Shown here in pieces: positions 8,085 through 17,109 of a stretch of 64,000 nucleotides of DNA. Origin of the DNA: Jeotgalibacillus proteolyticus (GTDB lineage Bacteria; Bacillota; Bacilli; Bacillales; Jeotgalibacillaceae); assembly GCF_002926065.1 (NCBI RefSeq), contig NZ_PREZ01000002.1, forward strand, positions 248,001 to 312,000. Direction: 5' to 3'. The position numbers and the translations under genes are program-made. How positions within the stretch are numbered: the stretch's first letter is position 1; each line of letters opens with the position of its first letter. The notes under the pieces are model-generated. The model saw nothing but the letters and a program-made list of their open reading frames with translations. It did not search any database and was not told where the DNA came from.

Positions 8085-9032
8085 TTAGTACTCCTCCCTA
8101 AAACGCTTAGAAATATATTGTGCAAGCATGTTCATCACAAGAGTAAACAGGAACAGCGTAAACCCGACTGCATAAATACTGTAATAAATCGTGGTTCCGT
8201 ATCCTGCATCACCTGTGGCTACCTGAACAATATAAGCTGTCATAGTCTGAATTGAACCTGTAAGGTCTGCATCAAACCTAGGAGTAGAACCTGCTGCAAC
8301 CGCAACGATCATTGTTTCTCCTATTGCACGTGAGATTGCCAGTACAGTGGACGCAACGATTCCGGATATCGCAGCCGGCAGCACTATTTTTAATGCAACC
8401 TCAAGCTTTGTCGATCCGAGTGCATAAGCCCCGTCTCTCATGGAATTAGGCACCGAATTCATCGCATCCTCAGAGAGTGAAGCAATCATTGGTGTAATCA
8501 TAATTCCTACTACAATTCCCGGGCTTATTGCGTTAAAAATACTGATCTCTGGAAACATCGATCGCAAAATTGGCGTAACAAATGTAAGTGCAAAAAATCC
8601 GTATACAATGGTTGGAACTCCAGCCAAAACCTCTAAAATAGGCTTAATAATCTTTCTTACTCGTCGGCTCGCATACTCACTCAAATAAATGGCTGTAGCA
8701 ATTCCGATTGGCACTGCCACTAAAATGGCAATTCCTGTGATCTTTAATGTACCTACCACCAAGGGCAAAATACCATAGGTCGGGGTTGAGTTGGCGAATG
8801 GATACCATTCTCTGCCTGTTATAAATTCGATAATTGGAACTCTGGAAAAGAAGATGCCCGTTTCCACAATCAACGTAAATAAAATTCCTATTGTTGTTAA
8901 CACTGAAACCGCCGCAATTAAAAATAATAATTTCGGCATTATTTTTTCAATCAAGGCCAGGAGACCCCGATTGCTTTTTTCTGCAATCAATTCCTGTACC
9001 GAGATGGTTGTTTTCGGTTCCTTCATAGACAC
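8085..9032 (-). CDS. pstC: Phosphate ABC transporter permease PstC
   Basis: Second half of the phosphate channel. The 315-residue product has six predicted membrane segments and the EAA-type loop EDAMNSVPNSMRDGAYALGS. I choose the GTG at 9030-9032 (VSMKEPKTT) because AAGGAGG lies 8 bases upstream; the ATG two codons later (9026) is the alternative, and the longer frame would start inside the ribosome site. It follows pstS after about 80 bases that contain a stem-loop, and precedes pstA by 2 bases. Confidence 0.95.
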   Translation of the reverse strand: MSMKEPKTTISVQELIAEKSNRGLLALIEKIMPKLLFLIAAVSVLTTIGILFTLIVETGIFFSRVPIIEFITGREWYPFANSTPTYGILPLVVGTLKITGIAILVAVPIGIATAIYLSEYASRRVRKIIKPILEVLAGVPTIVYGFFALTFVTPILRSMFPEISIFNAISPGIVVGIMITPMIASLSEDAMNSVPNSMRDGAYALGSTKLEVALKIVLPAAISGIVASTVLAISRAIGETMIVAVAAGSTPRFDADLTGSIQTMTAYIVQVATGDAGYGTTIYYSIYAVGFTLFLFTLVMNMLAQYISKRFREEY

Positions 9033-9060
9033 TGTGAAATCCTCCTTATCCAAAGACAGA

Positions 9061-9096
9061 ATGAGAGGAGCAGCATGGATCCCACGCTCCCCTCAT
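9061..9096 (-). promoter_or_regulatory. Stem-loop between pstS and pstC
   Basis: An 11-bp stem with one mismatch (ATGAGAGGAGC against GCTCCCCTCAT) lies in the short gap between pstS and pstC. The minus strand after it is only weakly T-rich (TTCTGTCTTT). Intercistronic hairpins behind binding-protein genes usually stabilise the upstream message or act as leaky terminators, letting PstS outnumber the permease. That role is inferred here. Confidence 0.6.
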
Positions 9097-9112
9097 AGTA
9101 ATTGTTTCTTAA

Positions 9113-10087
9113 TTATTGTTTTAGTTCTTCAATCTTTTCCATGTCCTCGTTATAAAGTTCCTGAGGAGCTCTTACATATCCTACCGCTTCAGCAAGATCA
9201 CCTGCATTTTCGATTGCAAAAGTGATAAAGTCAGCAGCAGCTTCATTTTCCTGGATCGAAGCATTGCTTACATAAGTAAACAACGGACGTGATAATGGAG
9301 CATATTCTCCAGATTCAATCGTTTCATTTGTTGGCTCAACAGGACCCTCACCACCATCAATTGGCACAACTTTAAGTGTATCCTGATTTTCAAGGTAGTA
9401 GGCATATCCGAAGTAACCGATAGCGTTAGGCGATCCAACTACACCCTGTACAAGTACGTTATCATCCTCTGATAGGGTTGCAGAGCGGACAATATCCTCA
9501 TCCTCAAGGATTACTTCATTCCAGTAATCATATGTTCCTGAATCTGTTCCAGGTGAATAGTATTCAATTGTCTCTTCAGGCCAGCCTTCACGAATGTCAG
9601 CCCATGTTTTTTCAGTTCCGTCTTCTACCCACATCGCTTTCAGCTCTTCCACAGTCAGATGGTCAACCCAGTCATTGTCCTGGCTGACAACAACCGACAA
9701 ACCGTCAAAACCAATTTCAAGTTCTGTATAGTCAACTCCTGCCTCTTCTAGCGCAGATGCTTCTTCATCTTTAATCGGGCGGGATGCATTTGAAAAATCC
9801 GTTTCACCTGCGATGAATTTTTCAAACCCTCCGCCAGTTCCGGATACCCCTGAAGATACCTGTACATTCGGCTGCACTCCTGCATATTCTTCAACAATTG
9901 CTTCCATGATAGGAGCTACTGTAGACGAACCGTCTCCGCGCACTTGACCTTCAAGTGTTTCTTCACTTGCGGTATTGTTATCACCGTTAGATCCATTTGT
10001 TTCAGTTTCACCTTCATCTCCGCATGCAGCAAGAAATAAAGCGGATCCTACCATAGTAGTCATTGCCAAGTACTTAAAACTCTTCAT
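9113..10087 (-). CDS. pstS: Phosphate-binding lipoprotein PstS
   Basis: Captures phosphate outside the membrane and delivers it to PstCA. The 324-residue protein has a lipoprotein signal peptide with lipobox LAAC and Cys22 as the lipidation site, then an acidic, Gly/Asn-rich linker. The phosphate-binding motifs are present: [30 protein letters not shown] and [12 protein letters not shown]. The mature protein is strongly acidic, including EDEDI, which would suit a salty or alkaline habitat but does not prove one. AGGAGG lies 10 bases before the ATG. It heads the pst operon behind a PhoP box. Confidence 0.97.
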   Translation of the reverse strand: MKSFKYLAMTTMVGSALFLAACGDEGETETNGSNGDNNTASEETLEGQVRGDGSSTVAPIMEAIVEEYAGVQPNVQVSSGVSGTGGGFEKFIAGETDFSNASRPIKDEEASALEEAGVDYTELEIGFDGLSVVVSQDNDWVDHLTVEELKAMWVEDGTEKTWADIREGWPEETIEYYSPGTDSGTYDYWNEVILEDEDIVRSATLSEDDNVLVQGVVGSPNAIGYFGYAYYLENQDTLKVVPIDGGEGPVEPTNETIESGEYAPLSRPLFTYVSNASIQENEAAADFITFAIENAGDLAEAVGYVRAPQELYNEDMEKIEELKQ

Positions 10088-10160
10088 AAATGTAATTCCT
10101 CCTAAAGGGTTGGTTGATTTGTCCTACATGTAATAGATTACAGCTAGACTATTAACCTCA

Positions 10161-10188
10161 TATAAACGAAGTGTAAATGTTTTGTAAA
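10161..10188 (-). promoter_or_regulatory. PhoP box upstream of pstS
   Basis: On the minus strand TTTACA, TTTACA and TTTATA are spaced exactly 11 bases apart (5-base spacers), the direct-repeat pattern bound by PhoP in Bacillus. It ends about 73 bases before the pstS start codon, a normal distance for an activating site. A poorly conserved -10 element would lie near 10145-10155. Known biology: PhoP~P activates pst under phosphate starvation. Confidence 0.85.
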
Positions 10189-10256
10189 TGTCGCATTTTG
10201 AGGTTTTATAGCAAAACTACAAGATCTATAGCCAAATCATCTTTCAATGCATACAA

Positions 10257-10288
10257 AAAACCAGATTCCCGTATCGGAATCTGGTTTT
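10257..10288 (-). terminator. Terminator after pbpA
   Basis: Stem CCAGATTCC/GGAATCTGG extended by an A/T run, just past the pbpA stop; the minus strand ends in TTTTTTTG. It also insulates the pst promoter. Confidence 0.8.
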
Positions 10289-10297
10289 AAAAAATTA

Positions 10298-12463
10298 TTA
10301 ATTTCCTTCTTCAGCCGCTTCGTCAGATGTCTCAACCTCAACATCTTCATCGGCTCCGCCTTCATTCATGCGTTTTTCTCTCAGTTCGAAATACTTTTCA
10401 AGAATAGCTACACCCAGATCTTCATTTGCATCAACACGCAAACGATCTGTCCCATCATTTGGATATACCCATGGCACCATAACGGAAAAAGCTACCTCAG
10501 GCTTATCAGCCGGCGCATAACCTACCAAAGTCGAATTAATAGTATGCGGAGGATCACCATAATAATGCTCCTGGTACTTAGGTCCGAAATAGACAACCTC
10601 TGCCGTTCCCGTTTTACCTGCGGCTACATAGCCATTCCCTTTCAGGTCCTGACCTGTACCGTTTGCTCCATTAAAACTGGCGTGGAAGCCTCTTTTTACA
10701 TGATCTATTTCTTCTTGAGTATTTCCTAATTTATTTAATATTTTTGGTTTCATCTCTTGAACCAATGGACCAAGTGATTCATTGTTTTCACTTGGCTCAC
10801 GGATTTGCTTAACCACTTTGGGCGCTACCCTGTTTCCATTATTTGCAATAGTGGAGACGTACTGCACCATCTGCATAGCGGTATACGTATCAAACTGACC
10901 GATAGATAAATCCAGATATTTACCTGGAGCAAAGTCGTTCATCGCCTGGAAACCGGTATTTTCCCCGGGCAAATCAATTCCTGTTTCTACCCCTAGCCCG
11001 AACTGACCAAAATAATTTCTGAATTTCATAAATGATGATTGACCTATATTGATCGGCGCTTTAGGAACATAATTTGCTCCAGCCATATCAATTGCTACTT
11101 TAAACATATAACCATTAGAAGACCTTTCCAGCGCTTCAAGGTCGGTCATTTGCCTGTATGCTTCCCTATTACCATAATAGGATCCTTTTTTCGGAGTACC
11201 TTTTATTTCGATAACTTCATCCACATACCCTTTATACGGGTGAGAGATCCCATCCTGATAGCCTGATAGCACTGTAGCCCCTTTAACACTAGAACCAGCT
11301 TCGTATGCACTGGTAAACGTTCCAATATTGTAATCTTCAATTTTATTCTCATCTTCATTAAACTGCTGGCCAACCATGGCCAAAACTTCGCCTGTGTCAG
11401 GTTCCATCATAACAACAAACGCCCGATCAAAAATAGGCCGGCCTCCGCCCATCTTTAACTGGGTAACATAATCTCCAACGACTTTTTCAATTTCTTTCTG
11501 AAGCTCCATATCAACAGATAAAACAAGATCTTTCCCGCGTTCTCCTTCATGAACAATCTGGGAGTCAATGACATTTCCGCCTTTATCCGTAATCGTTTTA
11601 ATCTTTGACTTTTGTCCCTGCAGGATATCCTCATACTGCATTTCAAGGTAGCTTGTTCCTACACGGTCGTTCCGTGTGTAGCCTTTAGACAAATAATATT
11701 CAATCTTATCTTCCGGGATTGCCCTGACATTACCTAAAGCAGAACGGAAAACATCGCCGTAAGGATACTGTCGGTTCCAGTCAACCGTTGTATTCACGCC
11801 AGGCAAGGTATTAAGATGTTCACTGACAACTGCAAATTCTTCATCTGTAACATCTTTATTTTTAATGATCTGAGGAGAAAGATTATAGCCTGATTGCATT
11901 TCACGGTAAATCGCCAGCTCTTTTAACTGCTGATCTGTAATTGAATTTATTTCTTCCTCTGTAATTCTTTCCCGAATTAGAGCATCATACTCATTTTGAT
12001 CAATCTCGCCATCATCAAGCATAACTTTTTCTTCTTCAGTTACTTTTGCCTGAGCCAGCTCTTCATTTTGAGTGATCCAAAAGTCCAGTTTATCACGTTC
12101 CGTTACTTTATCTGTGCTCATATCAATTAGCTCAGCTAACCGTTTAGCTACTAAAAGCATCTCTTCCTGCTTGGTTTGCTGCGTTTTTGTATAAGTTATG
12201 GCGTTAACCGGCTGGTTGTCTACGACAATATTGCCGTAGCGGTCAAAAATCTTCCCTCGCGGAACGCTCGTGTTAACCAGTACTTCCTCTGTGCGCTCCA
12301 GCTCCCGCACGTAATTCTCACCATTTACGATCTGTAAAACCCCTAAGCGCAGAATCAAAAGTGAAAACAGTAAAAAAACGGCAAAAAACAGCACATTCAT
12401 ACGTGAAGACACATGATTCTTCTTGTGTTTTTTCTCCTTTGTGCGAGAAGCATCCTTTTTCAA
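10298..12463 (-). CDS. pbpA: Class B penicillin-binding protein, PBP2A type
   Basis: Transpeptidase that cross-links peptidoglycan during rod elongation. The 721-residue product has a short basic cytoplasmic start, one membrane segment (about 24-45), a pedestal domain with the class B marker RGKIFDRYGNIV, and the transpeptidase motifs SSVK (nucleophile Ser391), SSN in LERSSNGYMFK, and KTG in AAGKTGTAEVV. The start is TTG 12461-12463, 7 bases behind AAAGGAAG; the nearby ATG is followed at once by a stop. A Glu/Asp-rich tail ends the protein. Length matches B. subtilis PbpA. It lies between the pst operon and sodA. Confidence 0.95.
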   Translation of the reverse strand: MKKDASRTKEKKHKKNHVSSRMNVLFFAVFLLFSLLILRLGVLQIVNGENYVRELERTEEVLVNTSVPRGKIFDRYGNIVVDNQPVNAITYTKTQQTKQEEMLLVAKRLAELIDMSTDKVTERDKLDFWITQNEELAQAKVTEEEKVMLDDGEIDQNEYDALIRERITEEEINSITDQQLKELAIYREMQSGYNLSPQIIKNKDVTDEEFAVVSEHLNTLPGVNTTVDWNRQYPYGDVFRSALGNVRAIPEDKIEYYLSKGYTRNDRVGTSYLEMQYEDILQGQKSKIKTITDKGGNVIDSQIVHEGERGKDLVLSVDMELQKEIEKVVGDYVTQLKMGGGRPIFDRAFVVMMEPDTGEVLAMVGQQFNEDENKIEDYNIGTFTSAYEAGSSVKGATVLSGYQDGISHPYKGYVDEVIEIKGTPKKGSYYGNREAYRQMTDLEALERSSNGYMFKVAIDMAGANYVPKAPINIGQSSFMKFRNYFGQFGLGVETGIDLPGENTGFQAMNDFAPGKYLDLSIGQFDTYTAMQMVQYVSTIANNGNRVAPKVVKQIREPSENNESLGPLVQEMKPKILNKLGNTQEEIDHVKRGFHASFNGANGTGQDLKGNGYVAAGKTGTAEVVYFGPKYQEHYYGDPPHTINSTLVGYAPADKPEVAFSVMVPWVYPNDGTDRLRVDANEDLGVAILEKYFELREKRMNEGGADEDVEVETSDEAAEEGN

Positions 12464-12565
12464 TCACATACTTCCTTTCTATTAAACAGTTTCCTATTCT
12501 ATCATTTTATATAAACTAAGATACTTTTTCCATACTTAGACGTTATCTTCATTAAAAAGACATAA

Positions 12566-12598
12566 AAAATCCCCGCGCCTCATTTGGCGCAGGGATTC
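12566..12598 (-). terminator. Terminator after sodA
   Basis: A GC-rich stem (ATCCCCGCGCC against GGCGCAGGGAT) with a 5-base loop and a T run on the minus strand, starting 9 bases past the sodA stop. Confidence 0.88.
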
Positions 12599-12607
12599 TT
12601 TAAAAAT

Positions 12608-13216
12608 TTATTTTGCTGCAACATACAGCTCTTCTACAGCATTCCAGTCTACAACATCCCAAAAAGCATTGATGTAGTCAGGGCGCTTGTTTTGATATTT
12701 AAGATAATAAGCATGCTCCCAAACATCAAGTCCAACAACTGGTGTTTTTCCTTCTGTTAAAGGAGAATCCTGATTAGGAGTGCTTGTAATCTCAAGCTCA
12801 CCATTGTTTACAACTAGCCACGCCCAGCCGGAACCAAAACGGCCTGCTCCAGCAGCAGCAAACTCTTCCTTGAATTTTTCGAAGCTGCCAAATTTATCAT
12901 TGATTGCAGAAGAAAGATCGCCTGTTGGCTCTCCGCCGCCGTTTGGAGAAAGAATCTTCCAGAAGAAAGAATGGTTAGCATGTCCGCCTCCATTATTTCT
13001 TACCGCTGTACGAATTGACTCTGGAACAGAATTAAGGTCTGCAATTAATTCATCAATTGTTTTAGACTGCAGATCTTCGTGACCCTCTAAAGCATCGTTT
13101 AATTTTGTTACATACGTGTTATGGTGTTTCGTGTGGTGGATGTTCATGGTTTCCTTGTCGAAATGTGGTTCTAGCGCATCATAAGAATAAGGTAATTCTG
13201 GTAAAGTATAACCCAT
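12608..13216 (-). CDS. sodA: Superoxide dismutase (Mn/Fe family)
   Basis: Removes superoxide in the cytoplasm. The 202-residue product is full length. Metal ligands are His27 (MNIHHTKHH), a His in [12 protein letters not shown], and the Asp and His of DVWEHAYY near the C-terminus. The sequence [10 protein letters not shown] fits the Mn-using type of Bacillus. The ATG at 13216 follows AGGGAGGAA. A short palindrome lies in its leader, and its own terminator follows, so it is probably a single-gene unit. It sits beside yqgC as in B. subtilis. Confidence 0.97.
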   Translation of the reverse strand: MGYTLPELPYSYDALEPHFDKETMNIHHTKHHNTYVTKLNDALEGHEDLQSKTIDELIADLNSVPESIRTAVRNNGGGHANHSFFWKILSPNGGGEPTGDLSSAINDKFGSFEKFKEEFAAAGAGRFGSGWAWLVVNNGELEITSTPNQDSPLTEGKTPVVGLDVWEHAYYLKYQNKRPDYINAFWDVVDWNAVEELYVAAK

Positions 13217-13248
13217 GATTAAATTCCTCCCTATGTAAGTTGTTGTTG

Positions 13249-13265
13249 AGCTGATTGGATCAGCT
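13249..13265. repeat. Perfect 7-bp inverted repeat in the sodA leader
   Basis: AGCTGAT-TGG-ATCAGCT lies about 33 bases before the sodA start codon, downstream of a candidate TTGAAG-17-TAATCT promoter. It could be an mRNA-stabilising hairpin or an operator; no known regulator motif is matched. Confidence 0.45.
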
Positions 13266-13367
13266 TTACTGTTTCAGATTACCAAAAACTGAACTAACCT
13301 TCAATTTTTATGCTTATAAAAAAGCATCTTCTCTTGTTATTCCCTCTTTCAGGAACAATAACCGGAA

Positions 13368-13850
13368 TCATAAAACCCATAATAAGAAAATGATAATCAT
13401 GACTGTTTGAATAAATCCTTTAGTGACAGCAGAGGTTATAAAACCAATTACGGACCCAAAACCAATTCGAAATGCCTGTTTCAGAGGTGTACGATTCACA
13501 GCAAGCTCCCCGAGGACCGCACCAATAAACGGTCCGGCAATGATACCGACAACTGGGATTACAAAAGGACCAATCAACAAGCCGACCGTACTGCCCCACA
13601 TTCCTGCATTTGAACCGCCGAAACGTTTTATGCCAAATATATTAGCCACGTAGTCTGCTCCAAAAAGCAAAAGAATAAATAAAATTTGAATCGTCCAAAA
13701 TAACCAGTTAAAATCAGCGAACGTGAAGAGCGCACCGTACAATAAAAACCCGGCTAAAATAAACAATACGCTCGGAATAATAGGATAAATTAAACCTGCA
13801 AACGCGATAAGAAAGACAATTGAAATTAGGACCCAATAAATCATTTCCAT
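13368..13850 (-). CDS. yqgC: DUF456 membrane protein (YqgC)
   Basis: A 160-residue integral membrane protein of the DUF456 family, function unknown. It has about four hydrophobic segments and a glycine-rich hairpin region ([26 protein letters not shown], written here only by its first part [12 protein letters not shown]) that is typical of the family and resembles glycine-zipper proteins. AGGAGG lies 8 bases before the ATG at 13850. It lies next to sodA as in B. subtilis. No catalytic residues can be named. Confidence 0.87.
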   Translation of the reverse strand: MEMIYWVLISIVFLIAFAGLIYPIIPSVLFILAGFLLYGALFTFADFNWLFWTIQILFILLLFGADYVANIFGIKRFGGSNAGMWGSTVGLLIGPFVIPVVGIIAGPFIGAVLGELAVNRTPLKQAFRIGFGSVIGFITSAVTKGFIQTVMIIIFLLWVL

Positions 13851-13886
13851 ACGATCTGCCTCCTTTCGCCTTCAGTATACTACAAA

Positions 13887-13917
13887 AATGAGAAGAGCAT
13901 TATCTGCTCTTCTCATT
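13887..13917 (-). terminator. Terminator after the Na/Pi symporter gene
   Basis: A 12- to 13-bp perfect stem (AATGAGAAGAGCA with its complement) in the gap between the symporter stop at 13927 and the yqgC start; the minus strand continues TTTTTGTAG. Confidence 0.85.
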
Positions 13918-13926
13918 ACCTTTACA

Positions 13927-15558
13927 TTACTTTCTTAAACCAAGTACGGCTTCAGCAATATTCACTGCGTGGTCGCCTATACGCTCAAGATTTGAAACGA
14001 TATCAACAAAAACAATTCCAGCCTGTCCGGAGCACTGTCCTTCATTCAGGCGAATAATATGCTTTTTACGGAATTTACGTTCCATTTTATCAATTAGATC
14101 TTCTTTTTCTGCAACGTCGCGCGCAATCGCCTGATCATTTTGATCTAACGCTTCTATCGCATTGGAAACAGCATCAATCGTAAGTGTGAACATTTCGTTT
14201 AAATCTTCCATAGCGTCTTCAGTCATTTTAACCTTATTCGCCTGTTGATAATCCACCAGCTCGATCACATTTTCAAAATGGTCACCAATCCGTTCAATAT
14301 CACGGACAGTATCCATCAAAATGGAGTGGCGTTCGGATTCCACAGCAGAAAGGGAGGCACCTGAAAGCTGGATTAAATAATCTGTTATTTTAGAATCAAG
14401 ATTATTAATGGCATCCTCAATCTGATAACCAAGCTCTGCTTTTTTGGTGTTTTTAGTTTTTAAGTAATCAAATGCTTCGTTTAGTCCCTGTACAGCAAAT
14501 CCACCCATACGGAGAACTTCTTCTTTCGCCTGTCCTAATGCGATTGAAGGAGACTGTTCAATAAAGTTTGGATCCAGATGCTTCGGTTTAAACTCAATAA
14601 CAACCTCTTTACCAGGAATAATTTTTGTAACGATCAATGCTAATACTGCAATAAATGGAAACTGGACAATGGTATTTGACACATTAAATGTTCCGTGAGC
14701 AAAAGCGATTTGCATCGCCGGTTCTAATTGCAGGAATTGATCAATCCAAGTGATAAACCACATAAATGGTGTTAACAAAACCATGAATATTATTGTTCCA
14801 ATAATATTGAACAACACATGAACTGCTGCTGCCCTTTTGGCAGCAACTGAAGCACCAATTGCAGCAAGTACAGCTGTAATCGTTGTCCCAATATTATCAC
14901 CAAACAAAACAGGAATAGCCGCATTTAATGAAATTAAATCTTCTGAGTAAAGCCCCTGCAGTACCCCGATTGTCGCACTTGAACTTTGGACAATCATCGT
15001 AAAGACAGTACCAACAATGACCCCTAGAATCGGGATATCACTCATGCTTTGGGTTAAATCAATAAATGCCTGAAGCTCTCGAAGCGGCTTCATACCGTCA
15101 CTCATAAGTCCTAAGCCATAAAACAGCATCCCAAATCCAAACACAATCTGTCCGAAGTTATTTACTTTATTATTTTTTATAAAAAATAGAAGAAGCGCAC
15201 CTAAAGCGGTAATTGGAAGTGCATACTCCCCTATATCAATACCGATGATAAAAGCAGTAACCGTGGTGCCTATGTTGGCCCCCATAATTACCCCGATAGC
15301 CTGGCGAAGCGTCATGAAACCTGCGCTAACAAGTCCTATCGTAATAACAGTTGTGCCTGTGCTTGTCTGAAGTAGCACCGTTACAAAAATACCTGCAAGA
15401 ACACCCATAAATGGATTGGTTGTAAAACGATCCAGTATTTCTCTTAAACGGTCTCCGGCTGATTTTTGAAGGCCGTCACCCATAAACTTGAGTCCGAATA
15501 AAAAGATCCCAAGTCCTCCTATAAATTGAAAGAGTACCTCTTGCCAGTTTACTTCCAT
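13927..15558 (-). CDS. nptA: Na+/phosphate symporter with C-terminal PhoU-like domain
   Basis: Sodium-coupled phosphate carrier of the PNaS (Na_Pi_cotrans) family. The 543-residue protein carries two inverted transport repeats, each with the signature pair LLQTSTGTT / GANIGTTVTA and IVQSSSATIG / FGDNIGTTITA, over residues of about 1-310. The last 200 residues form a PhoU-like helical bundle (DTVRDIERIGDHFENVIEL and VSNLERIGDHAVNIAEAVL). This fusion is common in bacteria. It lies between yqgC and yqgB, which are neighbours in B. subtilis, so it appears to be an insertion in the conserved order. The symbol is by analogy; substrate preference is inferred from the family. Confidence 0.9.
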   Translation of the reverse strand: MEVNWQEVLFQFIGGLGIFLFGLKFMGDGLQKSAGDRLREILDRFTTNPFMGVLAGIFVTVLLQTSTGTTVITIGLVSAGFMTLRQAIGVIMGANIGTTVTAFIIGIDIGEYALPITALGALLLFFIKNNKVNNFGQIVFGFGMLFYGLGLMSDGMKPLRELQAFIDLTQSMSDIPILGVIVGTVFTMIVQSSSATIGVLQGLYSEDLISLNAAIPVLFGDNIGTTITAVLAAIGASVAAKRAAAVHVLFNIIGTIIFMVLLTPFMWFITWIDQFLQLEPAMQIAFAHGTFNVSNTIVQFPFIAVLALIVTKIIPGKEVVIEFKPKHLDPNFIEQSPSIALGQAKEEVLRMGGFAVQGLNEAFDYLKTKNTKKAELGYQIEDAINNLDSKITDYLIQLSGASLSAVESERHSILMDTVRDIERIGDHFENVIELVDYQQANKVKMTEDAMEDLNEMFTLTIDAVSNAIEALDQNDQAIARDVAEKEDLIDKMERKFRKKHIIRLNEGQCSGQAGIVFVDIVSNLERIGDHAVNIAEAVLGLRK

Positions 15559-15657
15559 TATTTCAACCCCTGTTAAACAAATTTAGACATAATTCTTGAA
15601 AACCCTCTACAATTATTAATTCTTTTTACGTCTTAAGTAAAGAGGTATTTCGAAAAA

Positions 15658-15705
15658 TTTACAATTGGTTAATATTCAGGGCAATATATTACAGTAATGT
15701 TACAG
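15658..15705 (+). promoter_or_regulatory. Possible PhoP half-sites in the nptA-yqgB divergent region
   Basis: On the plus strand TTTACA and TTAATA (15658, 15669) and TTACAG twice (15689, 15700) recur at 11-base steps, as in PhoP direct repeats. The two pairs are out of phase with each other and the sequence is AT-rich, so chance is a serious alternative. Interest comes from the adjacent phosphate symporter gene, though the orientation favours the plus-strand gene. Confidence 0.3.
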
Positions 15706-15831
15706 AGTAAACCATTTAGAATGGAAACCACCTTTCTGCTTTGGGTTCGACATTTTTCTTGTCGATTGACCATAATGACAAGTACAATAAAACTGAATGA
15801 CGATTAAAAGAACCTAGGAGGCTTTCCCTCA

Positions 15832-16614
15832 ATGAACGTATTTAAACAATTATGGAAGAGCTTGTATTCACCAAAGGATATTGCAAGCTTCCGTTTTCAG
15901 GGGATAGGAAAAACCCTTTTATTTTTATTTATCTTATCTTTCCTCTCTCTTATTCCCGTAATTATTCAAGTTACACAGCTTGGCAATGCTATTTTTTCAG
16001 AAGGTGAAGATCTCCTGCAAAACGAAGTCCCCTCCTTTGAAGTTCAAAACGGGACGCTTGTATCCGAAAATGAGGAGCCTGTAACAATTGATGGAACCCG
16101 TTTCACTGTTATCGTGGATGATTCCGGTGAAGTAACAGAACAAAATCTCCGTGCAGGATCAAGTACAATCGCTTTGCTAAAAGAGGAGATCGTCGTAGCG
16201 GTCGGCCCGGAGCGCCAAAGCTACCCTTATACCATGTTTACAGGGATCACCTTTAGTACAGAAGGTATTTCCTCCCTGCTTTCATCAATAGAAGGTGCAA
16301 AATATATTCTTTACTTTTTCATCTTTTTTGTCATGTACATATTCTCTACCGGACTAATCTTTCTGAAGGTCTTACTATTTTCAGCTTTAGGGCTGCTATT
16401 TGCCAAATCGCTTGAAAAAAAGCTGTCCTTCCGTCACAGCTTCAGGATTACTTCATACAGCGTGGTGCTGTCTACTGTCTTTTTAATCATCATTACCCTT
16501 GCAGGTTCAGCTGTACCGGCTGTGAATCTTGTCAATTGGCTGGTGACGAGCATAATGCTATTTTTATCTATTAAAGAAATCCCATCAAGAAAACGTAAAG
16601 CGAGCAGCACTTAA
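15832..16614 (+). CDS. yqgB: DUF1189 membrane protein (YqgB)
   Basis: A 260-residue membrane protein of the DUF1189 family, function unknown. One membrane segment (about 27-47) precedes an extracellular-type domain of about 100 residues (LVSENEEPVTIDGTRFTVIV), then three or four further membrane segments to the C-terminus. AGGAGG lies 10 bases before the ATG. It is transcribed divergently from the Na/Pi symporter gene and ends at its own terminator. DUF1189 proteins resemble the YIP1-like membrane fold; no substrate can be named. Confidence 0.85.
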   Translation: MNVFKQLWKSLYSPKDIASFRFQGIGKTLLFLFILSFLSLIPVIIQVTQLGNAIFSEGEDLLQNEVPSFEVQNGTLVSENEEPVTIDGTRFTVIVDDSGEVTEQNLRAGSSTIALLKEEIVVAVGPERQSYPYTMFTGITFSTEGISSLLSSIEGAKYILYFFIFFVMYIFSTGLIFLKVLLFSALGLLFAKSLEKKLSFRHSFRITSYSVVLSTVFLIIITLAGSAVPAVNLVNWLVTSIMLFLSIKEIPSRKRKASST

Positions 16615-16617
16615 ATC

Positions 16618-16646
16618 AAAAATCCCGGATATTCGGGATTTTTTTA
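16618..16646 (+). terminator. Terminator after yqgB
   Basis: Stem AATCCCG/CGGGATT with a 6-base loop followed by TTTTTTT, starting 4 bases after the yqgB stop. Confidence 0.8.
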
Positions 16647-16712
16647 TTGGGCTGTTCTATTATCCAATTGCCCGCATATGTTCTGTGAGAAACCACAGAT
16701 GAGGTGACTGCA

Positions 16713-17006
16713 TTGAAAAAACTGTTGACAGTTCTCTTTCTATTACTTTTAGTATTCATCGCATACACAGACCTAACAAAAGGAACAATTGTTCATGAAG
16801 CGGTTCTTCCTGAAAGCTCTTCTCAAGTCATTGAAGCGGTGGCAGAACCCGGCGATTCATTGTTAACGATGCTCAAACGCCATGATCATCTTCCTGCTGT
16901 CTTTAGTATTGACGAGCTCTCTTATGAATTTTCCTTATTGAATAATGGTCTGCCCCCAAACAAAATTATTGCCGGTGAAACCTATCTTCTTCCTGTTCTA
17001 AACTAA
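16713..17006 (+). CDS. yqfZ: YqfZ family small secreted or anchored protein with LysM-like fold
   Basis: A 97-residue protein with an N-terminal hydrophobic segment (about 5-20) that could be a signal anchor, then a region PGDSLLTMLKRHDHLP...GLPPNKIIAGETYLLP with the spacing of a single LysM module. YqfZ of B. subtilis sits at the same place, just before ispG (yqfY). I start it at TTG 16713 because GAGGTGA at 16701-16707 is the ribosome site; the GTG within that site cannot be the start. Function unknown; peptidoglycan binding is an inference from the LysM-like pattern. Confidence 0.78.
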   Translation: MKKLLTVLFLLLLVFIAYTDLTKGTIVHEAVLPESSSQVIEAVAEPGDSLLTMLKRHDHLPAVFSIDELSYEFSLLNNGLPPNKIIAGETYLLPVLN

Positions 17007-17109
17007 AATGCTGCGCTCTATTTCTTGTCAAGTACAATTCAACACTGTTAAAATGATAAAGGATCATTTAAAATAATTAAGCAAGTCTAAAAAAGGGAGC
17101 GAATGACAC

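Noticed and set aside
13308-13325. ATGCTT/AAGCAT hairpin between yqgC and sodA
   Set aside because: Only 6 bp, A/T loop, and no T run on the strand that would need it.
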